Shown piece after piece: positions 1 to 7,671 of a stretch of 23,115 nucleotides of DNA (the stretch's first letter is position 1; each line of letters starts with the position of its first letter). The stretch spans positions 1 to 23,115 of the forward strand of contig JBELHO010000053.1 of assembly GCA_042091375.1 (NCBI GenBank), given 5' to 3'. Both the position numbers and the translations under genes were made by a program. The notes beneath the pieces are model-generated. The model saw nothing but the letters and a program-made list of their open reading frames with translations. It was not told the origin of the DNA and made no database searches. The stretch is from JBELHO01 sp042091375. GTDB lineage: Bacteria; Pseudomonadota; Gammaproteobacteria; Enterobacterales; Alteromonadaceae.

Positions 1-60
1 AATAGCTTTGTAATGGCTTTCGAACGGTTGATAACCGCCATTAAGGTCTACTGCAAGCAT
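1..60 (-). CDS. Partial unidentified CDS running off the left edge
   Basis: An open frame starts with ATG at 58-60 on the minus strand and stays open to the window edge. It reads MLAVDLNGGYQPFESHYKAI. An in-frame TTG at 70-72 is another possible start. No convincing Shine-Dalgarno sequence precedes either. Twenty residues are too few to assign a family. The frame lies downstream of yaaA on the same strand and could be co-transcribed with whatever lies between them. Confidence 0.3.
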   Translation of the reverse strand, partial: MLAVDLNGGYQPFESHYKAI

Positions 61-68
61 AGCGCTAT

Positions 69-191
69 TCAACTATGCCATACCATTGCTTTAATAATGA
101 TGACAATGGTTTGGCTGGTGCATCGAACAAATAGTGATATGACTAAAACAATCACCATAACGAGCGCTGCAAACAGAAAAAATTCAACCAA
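69..191 (-). CDS. Possible small membrane peptide
   Basis: A minus-strand frame from TTG (189-191) or ATG (156-158) to TGA (69-71) encodes 40 or 29 residues. It has one strongly hydrophobic segment rich in Val, Ile, Leu and Phe, preceded by charged residues when the TTG start is used. It ends 8 nt before the partial frame at the left edge. No clear ribosome binding site and no recognisable family. It could be a real single-pass membrane peptide, a decayed gene end, or chance; the smooth hydrophobic stretch is the only support. Confidence 0.2.
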   Translation of the reverse strand: MVEFFLFAALVMVIVLVISLFVRCTSQTIVIIIKAMVWHS

Positions 192-254
192 CTGTTTTCT
201 TGACGCCTTGAGTTAATTGTCAATCACAAAGCGTAAGTCAATTGCTGCGCCCTA

Positions 255-1031
255 TCAATCCAATTGCTTGCGAGTAAATACGATATCGTTGCCCTGTGAA
301 AATGCTTCATTATAGCCATAACCAGCAACATCAAACGCTTTTAGACCATCAAGATCATTAATTTGATTTTCGATAATATAACGAGCCATAAGACCTCTGG
401 CTTTTTTTGCAAAAAAACTGATCATTTTATATTGACCGTTTTTCCAATCTTTAAAAGCTGGAGTAATGATCTCGCCAGTAAAGGTTTTCTTGTTAACAGA
501 TTTAAAGTATTCGTTTGAGGCTAAATTCACTAGGCTATTATCACCTTGTTCAGCCAATGCTTGGTTTAACCTTGTGGTGATAATGTCACCCCAAAACTGG
601 TATAGGTTAGTGCCCCGTTCATTGGCCAATTTTGTGCCCATTTCCAAGCGGTATGCTTGCATTAAATCAAGGGGCTTGAGCAAGCCGTATAATCCAGACA
701 AAATTCTCATGTGCTGTTGCGCATAGTCAAAGTCTTTGTCGCTTAGTGTCTTGGCATCAAAACCGCTGTAAACATCACCATTAAAAGCCAGTACTGCAGG
801 ACGGGCATTAGTGGTTGTAAATGGCATCTGCCATTGCGTAAAGCGGGCAGTATTTAACCCCGCTAACTTGTCACTGATCCCCATTAAACTTGAAATGTCG
901 GCCGGTGATAATTGTTTACAGCGTTCGATCAGTATCTGGCTGTGTGTTAACAACTCAGGTTGGCTGTACTTTTCAGTTGGCAGAGGTGAATCATAGTCTA
1001 AGTTTTTAGCGGGGGATACAACAACAAGCAT
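255..1031 (-). CDS. yaaA: Peroxide stress protein YaaA (DUF328/UPF0246)
   Basis: The product is about 258 residues, the usual length, and resembles E. coli YaaA along its whole length. It opens with LVVVSPAKNLDY and contains LMGISDKLAGLN, FNGDVYSG, QQHMRILSGLYGLLKPLDLM, YRLEMG, LYQFWGDIIT and FFAKKARGLMARYIIEN, all family blocks. In E. coli, YaaA limits intracellular iron and protects DNA and protein from hydrogen peroxide; it is cytoplasmic and can bind DNA. I chose the ATG at 1029-1031 because the product then starts like the family; a GTG at 1041-1043 would add four residues. A GGAA precedes the ATG weakly. The gene is divergent from talB. In E. coli yaaA also lies near talB, so the neighbourhood is partly conserved. 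Confidence 0.93.
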   Translation of the reverse strand: MLVVVSPAKNLDYDSPLPTEKYSQPELLTHSQILIERCKQLSPADISSLMGISDKLAGLNTARFTQWQMPFTTTNARPAVLAFNGDVYSGFDAKTLSDKDFDYAQQHMRILSGLYGLLKPLDLMQAYRLEMGTKLANERGTNLYQFWGDIITTRLNQALAEQGDNSLVNLASNEYFKSVNKKTFTGEIITPAFKDWKNGQYKMISFFAKKARGLMARYIIENQINDLDGLKAFDVAGYGYNEAFSQGNDIVFTRKQLD

Positions 1032-1426
1032 AATCAGTTCCACAAGATTTTTACAGTATTCGTAGTATACCCAAAACTAGGTTAAATGCATGTAGAAAAA
1101 CTAAGGCTGGTTGTTCTTTTTCGGCTATGCCTGCATCAAGGTTGGCATTATTTTAGTCGCAGTGTGCTTGCTCAAATTCAGTTGTTGTAAGTAAATACCT
1201 CGTAAACAACAATAAAAAGTAAAAGTCACTTGCTTATCCACCAGTGTTTGATACATATTAGGGGCTGTTACATATTAACAGTCAGTACATCGTATTAAAT
1301 AACCCTGGCTAGCATTAACACTGACTGAATAATAACAACGAACGAGTAAGATCGCAGAGAACAATTTTTGATATTGATGCCACGCTTAATCGATATATTT
1401 TTCAATTTACATTAAAGGCAAATGGT
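1032..1426. promoter_or_regulatory. Divergent yaaA/talB intergenic region
   Basis: This 395-bp gap must hold the promoters of both yaaA and talB. I see no confident -10/-35 pair. A perfect inverted repeat, CTGTTA-catat-TAACAG, lies at 1265-1281 and could be an operator. An AGTCAGT overlapping it has an inverted partner, ACTGACT, about 40 bp further right. No open frame or RNA gene is evident. The role of the inverted repeats is inference only. Confidence 0.35.
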
Positions 1427-2380
1427 ATGCCCAACCAACTTGAACAATTAAAAAAAATGACTACTGTCGTCGCCGATACCGGTGATATTGAAGCGATAGC
1501 CAAATTTCATCCACAAGATGCCACCACCAACCCTTCTTTGTTATTAAAAGCCGCTTCTCTGAGCACTTATCAGTCATTACTCACCGAAGCGGTCACTTGG
1601 GCTAAACAGCAAAGTGCTGACCAAGCACAACAAGTGATCGATGCTGCTGACAAGTTATCCGTGCTTATTGGTTTAGAAATTCTCAAGATTATTCCCGGCC
1701 GCATTTCAACTGAAGTCGATGCCCGCTTGTCTTTTGACACTCAGGCCTCAATTGATAAAGCCCATAAATTAATAGCATTATACAATGAAGCGGGGATCAG
1801 TAATGATCGCATTTTAATCAAATTGGCGTCGACTTGGGAAGGTATAAAAGCCGCTGAACAATTGGAAAAACAGGGAATTAATTGTAACCTGACCTTGTTA
1901 TTTAGCTTTGCTCAAGCCCGTGCCTGTGCAGAAGCTGGCAGTTATTTAATTTCGCCATTTGTTGGCCGCATATTAGATTGGTACAAAAAGGACACAGGCT
2001 TAACCAGCTATGCCGCAGATGCTGATCCCGGGGTAATATCAGTTACTGGCATTTATAATTACTATAAAGCCAAAGGTTATAAAACCGTAGTAATGGGCGC
2101 AAGTTTTAGAAACATTGGTGAAATTACCGAACTCGCTGGCTGTGATCGCTTAACCATTAGTCCTCAGCTACTCGATCAGTTAGCTACCTGCGATGATCCA
2201 ATACCACAGAAATTATTCCCTGAGCAACCACCGCTAGCTGCTGAACCACCTTTGACTGAACAGCAATTTCGCTGGCTGTTGAATGAAGATGCCATGGCAA
2301 CAGAAAAAGTAGCCGAAGGAATAAGAAATTTTGCAATTGATCAGGTTAAATTAGAACAACAATTGCGCGCCTTGCTCTGA
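1427..2380 (+). CDS. talB: Transaldolase
   Basis: Transaldolase of the non-oxidative pentose phosphate pathway moves a dihydroxyacetone unit from sedoheptulose 7-phosphate to glyceraldehyde 3-phosphate, giving erythrose 4-phosphate and fructose 6-phosphate, in the cytosol. The protein has 317 residues, the same as E. coli TalB. The Schiff-base lysine is K132 in ILIKLASTWEG, and D17 and E96 (STEVDAR) are also conserved. DATTNPSLLLKA and NLTLLFSFAQARACAEAG are class signatures. An AAAGG lies 8 nt before the ATG. It stands alone here, without the pgi or tkt neighbours seen in some genomes. No terminator is obvious before the next gene, about 150 bp downstream. Confidence 0.97.
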   Translation: MPNQLEQLKKMTTVVADTGDIEAIAKFHPQDATTNPSLLLKAASLSTYQSLLTEAVTWAKQQSADQAQQVIDAADKLSVLIGLEILKIIPGRISTEVDARLSFDTQASIDKAHKLIALYNEAGISNDRILIKLASTWEGIKAAEQLEKQGINCNLTLLFSFAQARACAEAGSYLISPFVGRILDWYKKDTGLTSYAADADPGVISVTGIYNYYKAKGYKTVVMGASFRNIGEITELAGCDRLTISPQLLDQLATCDDPIPQKLFPEQPPLAAEPPLTEQQFRWLLNEDAMATEKVAEGIRNFAIDQVKLEQQLRALL

Positions 2381-2528
2381 TCCTATTGAAAATAGCCTAT
2401 GCTCTTTACATTGATAATATTAAAAACAATAAAAATCATGAGGTTAAATTTTTTTCTGATAAAAATATTTTAAACGATTGATTTATGTGGTACTTAGAAC
2501 GAGCAGTTGTAAAAAAAAGGAGCATTCC

Positions 2529-2702
2529 ATGAATAAGCTTGAACAATTGTTAGATCCAATAAGTACAAAAACTAAAAACAATGTAAGTTCTAATAACAAA
2601 AGAAAGTGGCGTGAAATAGAACAACTGAAGGAAAAGTTTCAATTGGAAAAAGAACTGAAAGCCTACGAGGATGACTTGCAATACATGCTTGAAGACTTTT
2701 AA
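2529..2702 (+). CDS. DUF3545 family small protein
   Basis: A 57-residue charged protein starts at ATG 2529. A clean AAGGAG at 2517-2522 with 6-nt spacing decides this start; an upstream in-frame ATG at 2478 has no such site. The core NKRKWREIEQLKEKFQLEKELKAYEDDL is predicted helical and matches my memory of the DUF3545 signature (RKWREIE...LKEK...L.KEL), a family common in Shewanella, Vibrio and Colwellia. Function is unknown. It is cytoplasmic, with no signal or membrane segment. The stop codon lies inside a run of three heptamers (CTTTTAA, CTTTTTA, CTTTTAA; 2696-2716). A strong terminator follows about 50 bp on, so this is probably a single-gene unit. Confidence 0.82.
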   Translation: MNKLEQLLDPISTKTKNNVSSNNKRKWREIEQLKEKFQLEKELKAYEDDLQYMLEDF

Positions 2703-2752
2703 CTTTTTACTTTTAACGGCAATTGATAACTAATCTAATAAACTAAAATTAA

Positions 2753-2778
2753 AAATCCGGTGTTTACCGGATTTTTTT
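2753..2778 (+). terminator. Rho-independent terminator after the DUF3545 gene
   Basis: A perfect 9-bp stem, AAATCCGGT / ACCGGATTT, with a GTTT loop runs into seven T residues (2772-2778). It lies about 50 bp after the DUF3545 stop, in the right orientation. Confidence 0.9.
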
Positions 2779-2934
2779 ATGCACTGCAATAATATCTATA
2801 GCACAGGCCATGTGTTAATTTAGTCTAATATTATATCGCTAGTCTTTTAATACTAATTTTTGTGTTAGCGCATTCGACTTCACAGATAGCGCCAAAATGC
2901 TAGCTTAATGGCTAGTAATATATAATTGCATTGC

Positions 2935-3696
2935 TCAATCGGTTAAGCATTGTTCCATTAGGTGGTGTGGATATGTAAGTAAAGGCTCAGCGCTTGGCGT
3001 GGCTAAATAAAAACCTTGTGCGTAAACCATACCCAGCTGATATAACAACTCAAATTCTGCCGAACTTTCTATACCTTCAACAATAACTTTGGCATTAGCG
3101 GATCCAGCCAGATCAAATATTGCTTTTAAAAACTTGCGTTTAAAGCTATCGCGATGACAATTTTCAACAAAATAACGGTCAATTTTTACAATATCAGGTC
3201 TGAGTTGACTCCACAATTTAAGTCCGGAATAACCCGCCCCTAGATCATCAATAGCAACTGTGAAACCAAACTCTTTGTATTTGGTTAATGCCTTTTGTAA
3301 GGTATCGTCATTAGGAGAAGGGTGTTTTTCACTGAGCTCGATCACCACTTGCTGGCAAAATAACCCTGCCTCTTCTACCAACCTTTGTGTTTCACCTTGA
3401 GGGTGATCTTTGTCTAACAAGACTAAAGGACTCACGTTGAGAAATAACTTACCTGCTAGCTTTAACTGGGCAAATTGCTGAATGGCATTATTTCGACTTA
3501 ATATTTCTAGCTCTGACAGTAAACCATACTGAGTGGCTGCAGCAAATAACACGTCAGGTGTGTATAACTCACTACCAACAGGTCCTCGCGTTAACGCCTC
3601 ATAGCCAGCAACTGTTTTTGTTTCTACATTATATATAGGTTGAAAAACAGTAGTGATTTGTTTGTTAGCTAGTAACTCTGATAATTGATTGCGCAA
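2935..3696 (-). CDS. EAL domain cyclic-di-GMP phosphodiesterase
   Basis: A stand-alone EAL domain of 253 residues with no GGDEF, PAS or membrane part, so it is cytosolic. The main catalytic residues appear present: E33 in YEALTRGP, N87 in LFLNVSP, E120 in VVIELSE, the D150-D151 pair in IDDLGAGYSGL, K171 in IVKIDR, E207 in VIVEGIE and Q227 in AQGFYLATP. It is therefore likely to hydrolyse c-di-GMP to pGpG. The start codon is TTG (3694-3696), set by an AAGGAG six nucleotides upstream; no nearby ATG fits. It lies 220 bp downstream of parC on the same strand and probably has its own promoter. The partner or sensory input is not visible. Confidence 0.9.
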   Translation of the reverse strand: MRNQLSELLANKQITTVFQPIYNVETKTVAGYEALTRGPVGSELYTPDVLFAAATQYGLLSELEILSRNNAIQQFAQLKLAGKLFLNVSPLVLLDKDHPQGETQRLVEEAGLFCQQVVIELSEKHPSPNDDTLQKALTKYKEFGFTVAIDDLGAGYSGLKLWSQLRPDIVKIDRYFVENCHRDSFKRKFLKAIFDLAGSANAKVIVEGIESSAEFELLYQLGMVYAQGFYLATPSAEPLLTYPHHLMEQCLTD

Positions 3697-3864
3697 TTTG
3701 ATCTCCTTTTCAAATTGTATATTAGATTGCTAATGTGACATTTTTATGACGTTGATTTTAGTAAATACATCATCTCACTTAGGTTGTGCATTATTGTATT
3801 GCCAACAATTAACAGATCCGGTAATGATCTCGATAATCGATAATAACCAGTTAATAATTAATGG

Positions 3865-3889
3865 AGACCAAGTGATATACACTCGGTCT
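3865..3889. other. Stem-loop between parC and the EAL gene
   Basis: AGACC-a-AGTG-atata-CACT-c-GGTCT forms a 9-bp hairpin with one internal a/c mismatch, about 28 bp after the parC stop. No T-tract follows on either strand, so it is not a textbook intrinsic terminator. It could be an mRNA 3' end stabiliser, an operator, or chance. Confidence 0.4.
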
Positions 3890-3916
3890 ATCGCCTAATA
3901 CCTGAGTAAAAATAGC

Positions 3917-6214
3917 CTAGTCTGCAGTTGCATCACCTTGTTCGGCTTGATCAGGGAGTGCAGCAGATTCAACTTGGATCCTATCAACTCGTTGTAATCC
4001 GCGAGGTAATTTGTTGCCGCGACGACCACGCTCACCACGATAATGCTCTATATCGCTGGATTTAAGGGTTAATTTTCGCTTACCCGCATGTAAAGTAACA
4101 GCATCAGTATCAGTAATCACTGTTAATAACGTCACAAACTCCTCTCTGCTTTTTGCCCTAGCTGATGAGATATTAATAATTTTATTGCCCTTACCTTTAC
4201 TTAACACCGGCAAGTCATTAACGGAAAATACCAACATTCTTCCTTCAGAGGTGATGCTCAGTACCAGAGCTTGTTCAATATCATTAATCACCACAGGCGC
4301 CAGTACTTTGGCATTGGCAGGCAAACTCAATAGCGCTTTGCCATTTTTGTTGCGACTGATCATCTCTGAAAATTGGCTGACAAAACCATAGCCGGCATCG
4401 CTACTGAGTAAATATTGACAATCGCTTTCCGCCATTAAAGCGTGTTCGAAATTTTCTCCAGCGGGCAAATTAAAACGCCCCGTCAATGGCTCACCCTGAC
4501 TTCTGGCGGTGGGCAAACTATGGGCATCAGTGGTGTAAGCTCGGCCACTGGAATTAATAAATACCACAGGGTTATTGCTGCGACCGCGAGCAGAGCACAA
4601 ATAACTGTCGCCAGCTTTATAACTCAACGCCACAGGATCAATATCATGACCCTTAGCACATCGAGCCCAACCTTTATCTGACACTACAACAGTTACTGCT
4701 TCACTGGGTATTAAGTCTTTTTCCGATAGCGCTTTAGCTTCAATGCGCTCGATAATAACTGAACGGCGATCATCACCATATTTTTCGGCGGCTTCTAAAA
4801 TTTCTTTTTTGATCAGCGTATTCATTCTCGCTTTCGAATTAAGGGTTTTTTCTAACCTGTCTCGCTCTTTGTTCAATTCATCTTGCTCGGCGCGAATTTT
4901 TACTTCTTCGAGTTTTGCTAGCTGTCGAAGTTTTATTTCTAATATCGCTTCCGCTTGAATTTGCGTTAGTGAAAAACGGCTCATTAATTCAGTTTTAGGC
5001 TCATCATATTGACGAATTATTTCAATCACTTCATCGATATTTAAATGGGCGATCAACAACGCATCCAAAATGTGTAAGCGAGCTAACACTTTATCTAAGC
5101 GATATTGCAGTTTGCGACGAACTGTCTCTCGCCTATACAGCAACCACTCGCTCAAAATAGTGCGCAAATCCTTAACGGCGGGTTTATTGTTAAGGCCGAT
5201 CATATTGAGATTGACCCGATAATTTTTTTCTAAATCGGTTGAGGCAAACAAGTGTTGCATTAATTGTTCAGTATCAATGCGATTGGAGCGCGGTACCACC
5301 ACTAAACGGGTCGGATTTTCGTGATCAGACTCATCGCGTAAATCAACCACCATAGGCAATTTTTTGGCTTGCATTTGACTGGCAATTTGCTCTAGCACTT
5401 TGCCGCCAGATGCTTGATGAGGAAGCGCGGTAATGATTATTTCACCGTGCTCTATCTCATAAACCGCGCGCATTTTAATACTGCCGCGACCGGTTTGATA
5501 AATTTTTTCGATATCGGCTTGTGGAGTAATAATTTCAGCATCAGTGGGGTAATCAGGCCCCTTGACGAAGCTGAGTAATTCACTTGTATCGGCCTTGGGT
5601 GATTCAATTAAATGAACGCAAGCACTGGCAATTTCTCTGACATTATGCGGGGGAATATCTGTTGCCATACCAACCGCAATACCGGTAATACCATTTAACA
5701 TAATATGCGGTAAACGCGCTGGTAAGGTTTGTGGCTCTTTCATCGTACCGTCAAAGTTAGGGACCCAATCAACAGTCCCTTGTCCTAATTCCGCGAGTAA
5801 CACTTCACTAAAACGCGACAAGCGAGCTTCGGTGTAGCGCATTGCCGCAAACGATTTGGGATCATCGGGTGCCCCCCAATTGCCCTGCCCATCAACCAAG
5901 GGGTAACGATATGAAAAGGGTTGTGCCATCAACACCATAGCTTCATAGCACGCAGAGTCACCATGCGGGTGAAATTTACCTAATACATCACCGACTGTGC
6001 GCGCTGATTTTTTGTATTTGGCCAGTGCAGATAACCCCAGTTCAGACATGGCATATACAATTCGCCGTTGCACTGGCTTGAGGCCATCGCCAATGTGCGG
6101 CAGTGCCCTATCCATGATCACATACATAGAATAGTTTAAGTAAGCTTCTTCGGTAAAAGTGCGTAACGGTCTTTGTTCTACACCGTCAAGACTGTAATCA
6201 AGCGCGTCTGCCAT
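3917..6214 (-). CDS. parC: DNA topoisomerase IV subunit A
   Basis: ParC is the breakage-reunion subunit of topoisomerase IV, which decatenates chromosomes with ParE. The 765-residue product is close to E. coli ParC (752) and can be aligned throughout: YLNYSMYVIMDRALPHIGDGLKPVQRRIVYAM, then ARTVGDVLGKFHPHGDSACYEAMV, then the active-site Tyr in FAAMRYTE (about residue 127). C-terminal beta-pinwheel blades include GWARCAKGHDIDP, VFINSSGRAYT, SDAGYGF and LSKGKGNKIINI. The quinolone-determining positions equivalent to E. coli S80 and E84 are the unmutated Ser and Glu. I chose the ATG at 6212-6214, which gives the family N terminus; a longer frame to 6250 adds 12 unlikely residues. The ribosome site is weak (GGGAA). 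parE is not in the window. Confidence 0.97.
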   Translation of the reverse strand: MADALDYSLDGVEQRPLRTFTEEAYLNYSMYVIMDRALPHIGDGLKPVQRRIVYAMSELGLSALAKYKKSARTVGDVLGKFHPHGDSACYEAMVLMAQPFSYRYPLVDGQGNWGAPDDPKSFAAMRYTEARLSRFSEVLLAELGQGTVDWVPNFDGTMKEPQTLPARLPHIMLNGITGIAVGMATDIPPHNVREIASACVHLIESPKADTSELLSFVKGPDYPTDAEIITPQADIEKIYQTGRGSIKMRAVYEIEHGEIIITALPHQASGGKVLEQIASQMQAKKLPMVVDLRDESDHENPTRLVVVPRSNRIDTEQLMQHLFASTDLEKNYRVNLNMIGLNNKPAVKDLRTILSEWLLYRRETVRRKLQYRLDKVLARLHILDALLIAHLNIDEVIEIIRQYDEPKTELMSRFSLTQIQAEAILEIKLRQLAKLEEVKIRAEQDELNKERDRLEKTLNSKARMNTLIKKEILEAAEKYGDDRRSVIIERIEAKALSEKDLIPSEAVTVVVSDKGWARCAKGHDIDPVALSYKAGDSYLCSARGRSNNPVVFINSSGRAYTTDAHSLPTARSQGEPLTGRFNLPAGENFEHALMAESDCQYLLSSDAGYGFVSQFSEMISRNKNGKALLSLPANAKVLAPVVINDIEQALVLSITSEGRMLVFSVNDLPVLSKGKGNKIINISSARAKSREEFVTLLTVITDTDAVTLHAGKRKLTLKSSDIEHYRGERGRRGNKLPRGLQRVDRIQVESAALPDQAEQGDATAD

Positions 6215-6381
6215 CAAATATAATTCCCAATAGTTGCCGTTTGTAAACAAACAAACTAATACGACTTTGCATATCGATTTCTAATCAATTTATCAGTCTA
6301 GCTTAGCTGATATTGACTTGGGAAAAAATAGTTAACAGCAAATAAAACACAGGAAAATCATGAAAAATGCTGAGTAAAGGA

Positions 6382-7671
6382 CTAGTTTTGTTGGTTAAAA
6401 CTACAAACCCGGTTTTTGCCGGTGGTTTTTGCTATTTGCATTGCCTGTTCAGCGCTATCAAAGAGTACTTCAAACCCACAGGCATTAAACTCTTTGCTGT
6501 TGGCAATACCGGCACTGATAGTGATAGCATTGTTAATATTTGCATGGTGCAGATCACACAACTCCACTTTTTCTCTAAATCGCTCGGCAAACGCTTTTGC
6601 CTCTTCTAAATTAGTACCTGGCAAAATAGCAGCAAATTGGCCACCTGTTGTACGCGCAATGACATCACGTGAACGCATAGTTTCTGTGCCAAGCACCGCA
6701 ATCGATCTTATCATTTCATCACCAACAGTATGGCCATAAGAGTCGTTAACCCTCTTTAAGTTATCAATATCGAATACAATAATACTCAGAGCACTTTGCA
6801 TGGTAGTTGCTGAGGCAACAAGTTTTCTGCCTTGTTTAAATAACCTGTCTCGATTGCATAACCCCGTCATGGTATCTATTTTCGCTAATTTAGCCAACGC
6901 ATAACGAATGTGTAACTGTCGATACACTAGGATTAACATTCCGGCTAGTATGGTTATTAAGATGATAATATTGATCTGTTGATCAATATTTCTGGCTTGC
7001 ACTTTTGCTAGTTGCAGCCCTTTATATTCTAGCTGGCTTTGCAGAAGCTGATTTTCCTTGATCTTAATATCGACATCATATTTGCTATTTAATTGAGTTA
7101 ACCTTTGCGCAGTTAACCCCAGTTGATGAAAATATCTGCGCTTTAAGTATAGCGCTTGTGCATCGAAGGCCTGTTTAAATTGACCTATTTTGGCGTATTG
7201 AGCAGATAAAAGTAACTTACTTTGGTTAAAGTCAGGAGTGTATAATTGCGAACTAGGCAATTGACTTTCCATCATGCTGGCTTGCTGTAAACTCATCATG
7301 GCTTGCTGTTCTTGTCCCAATTGATCGGCTATATTTGCTTGGATAACTCGCAATAAAAATTTTTCCGCGACATTAAATGTGTGTTGATTTTGATTCATAT
7401 TGGGAAGAATATGTTGAGCGCGATGCGGCTGCTCATTACTGAGTATTAACAAGGATCTAATATCTGTATTCAATGGCAGTGCAACCATCTGTTCAGCTAC
7501 TGTAAAATCTTTGGTATAAGATACTTTTTGCCACAGTGTATTGGCCATGGAATCAAAGCAAATAAGATGAACATTGGTGTTGACTTGTTTTGCAGTACTA
7601 GAAAAACAAGTGATACCTATGGCTATCATTAAGTATATTTGACATACAGTTAATTGAGGTCTAACGATCAT
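6382..7671 (-). CDS. Membrane GGDEF-family protein with degenerate active site
   Basis: A 429-residue protein with an N-terminal hydrophobic segment or signal (about 7-25), a helical predicted-periplasmic region, a likely coiled coil (about 195-232), one membrane segment (about 233-250) and a C-terminal GGDEF-fold domain (about 255-425). FDIDNLKRVNDSYGHTVGDE keeps the metal-binding Asp region, but the signature that should read GGDEF is TGGQF (342-346) after R340. The acidic catalytic position is lost, so diguanylate cyclase activity is doubtful. Its start ATG overlaps the stop of the upstream GGDEF gene (ATGA, 7668-7671), indicating translational coupling. It looks like a shortened relative of that neighbour, lacking most TPRs. 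A role as GTP/c-di-GMP sensor or partner is inference. Confidence 0.82.
   Translation of the reverse strand: MIVRPQLTVCQIYLMIAIGITCFSSTAKQVNTNVHLICFDSMANTLWQKVSYTKDFTVAEQMVALPLNTDIRSLLILSNEQPHRAQHILPNMNQNQHTFNVAEKFLLRVIQANIADQLGQEQQAMMSLQQASMMESQLPSSQLYTPDFNQSKLLLSAQYAKIGQFKQAFDAQALYLKRRYFHQLGLTAQRLTQLNSKYDVDIKIKENQLLQSQLEYKGLQLAKVQARNIDQQINIIILITILAGMLILVYRQLHIRYALAKLAKIDTMTGLCNRDRLFKQGRKLVASATTMQSALSIIVFDIDNLKRVNDSYGHTVGDEMIRSIAVLGTETMRSRDVIARTTGGQFAAILPGTNLEEAKAFAERFREKVELCDLHHANINNAITISAGIANSKEFNACGFEVLFDSAEQAMQIAKTTGKNRVCSFNQQN

Noticed and set aside
13..216. Open frame of 67 codons on the plus strand
   Set aside because: No ribosome binding site and no family resemblance; the minus-strand frames here look more protein-like.
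466..726. Plus-strand frame inside yaaA
   Set aside because: Antisense shadow of a clearly conserved gene.
3865..3889. Intrinsic terminator of parC
   Set aside because: Good stem but no T-tract on the minus strand, so listed only as a stem-loop.
5940..6000. Quinolone-resistance change in parC
   Set aside because: The positions equivalent to E. coli S80 and E84 are the susceptible-type Ser and Glu.
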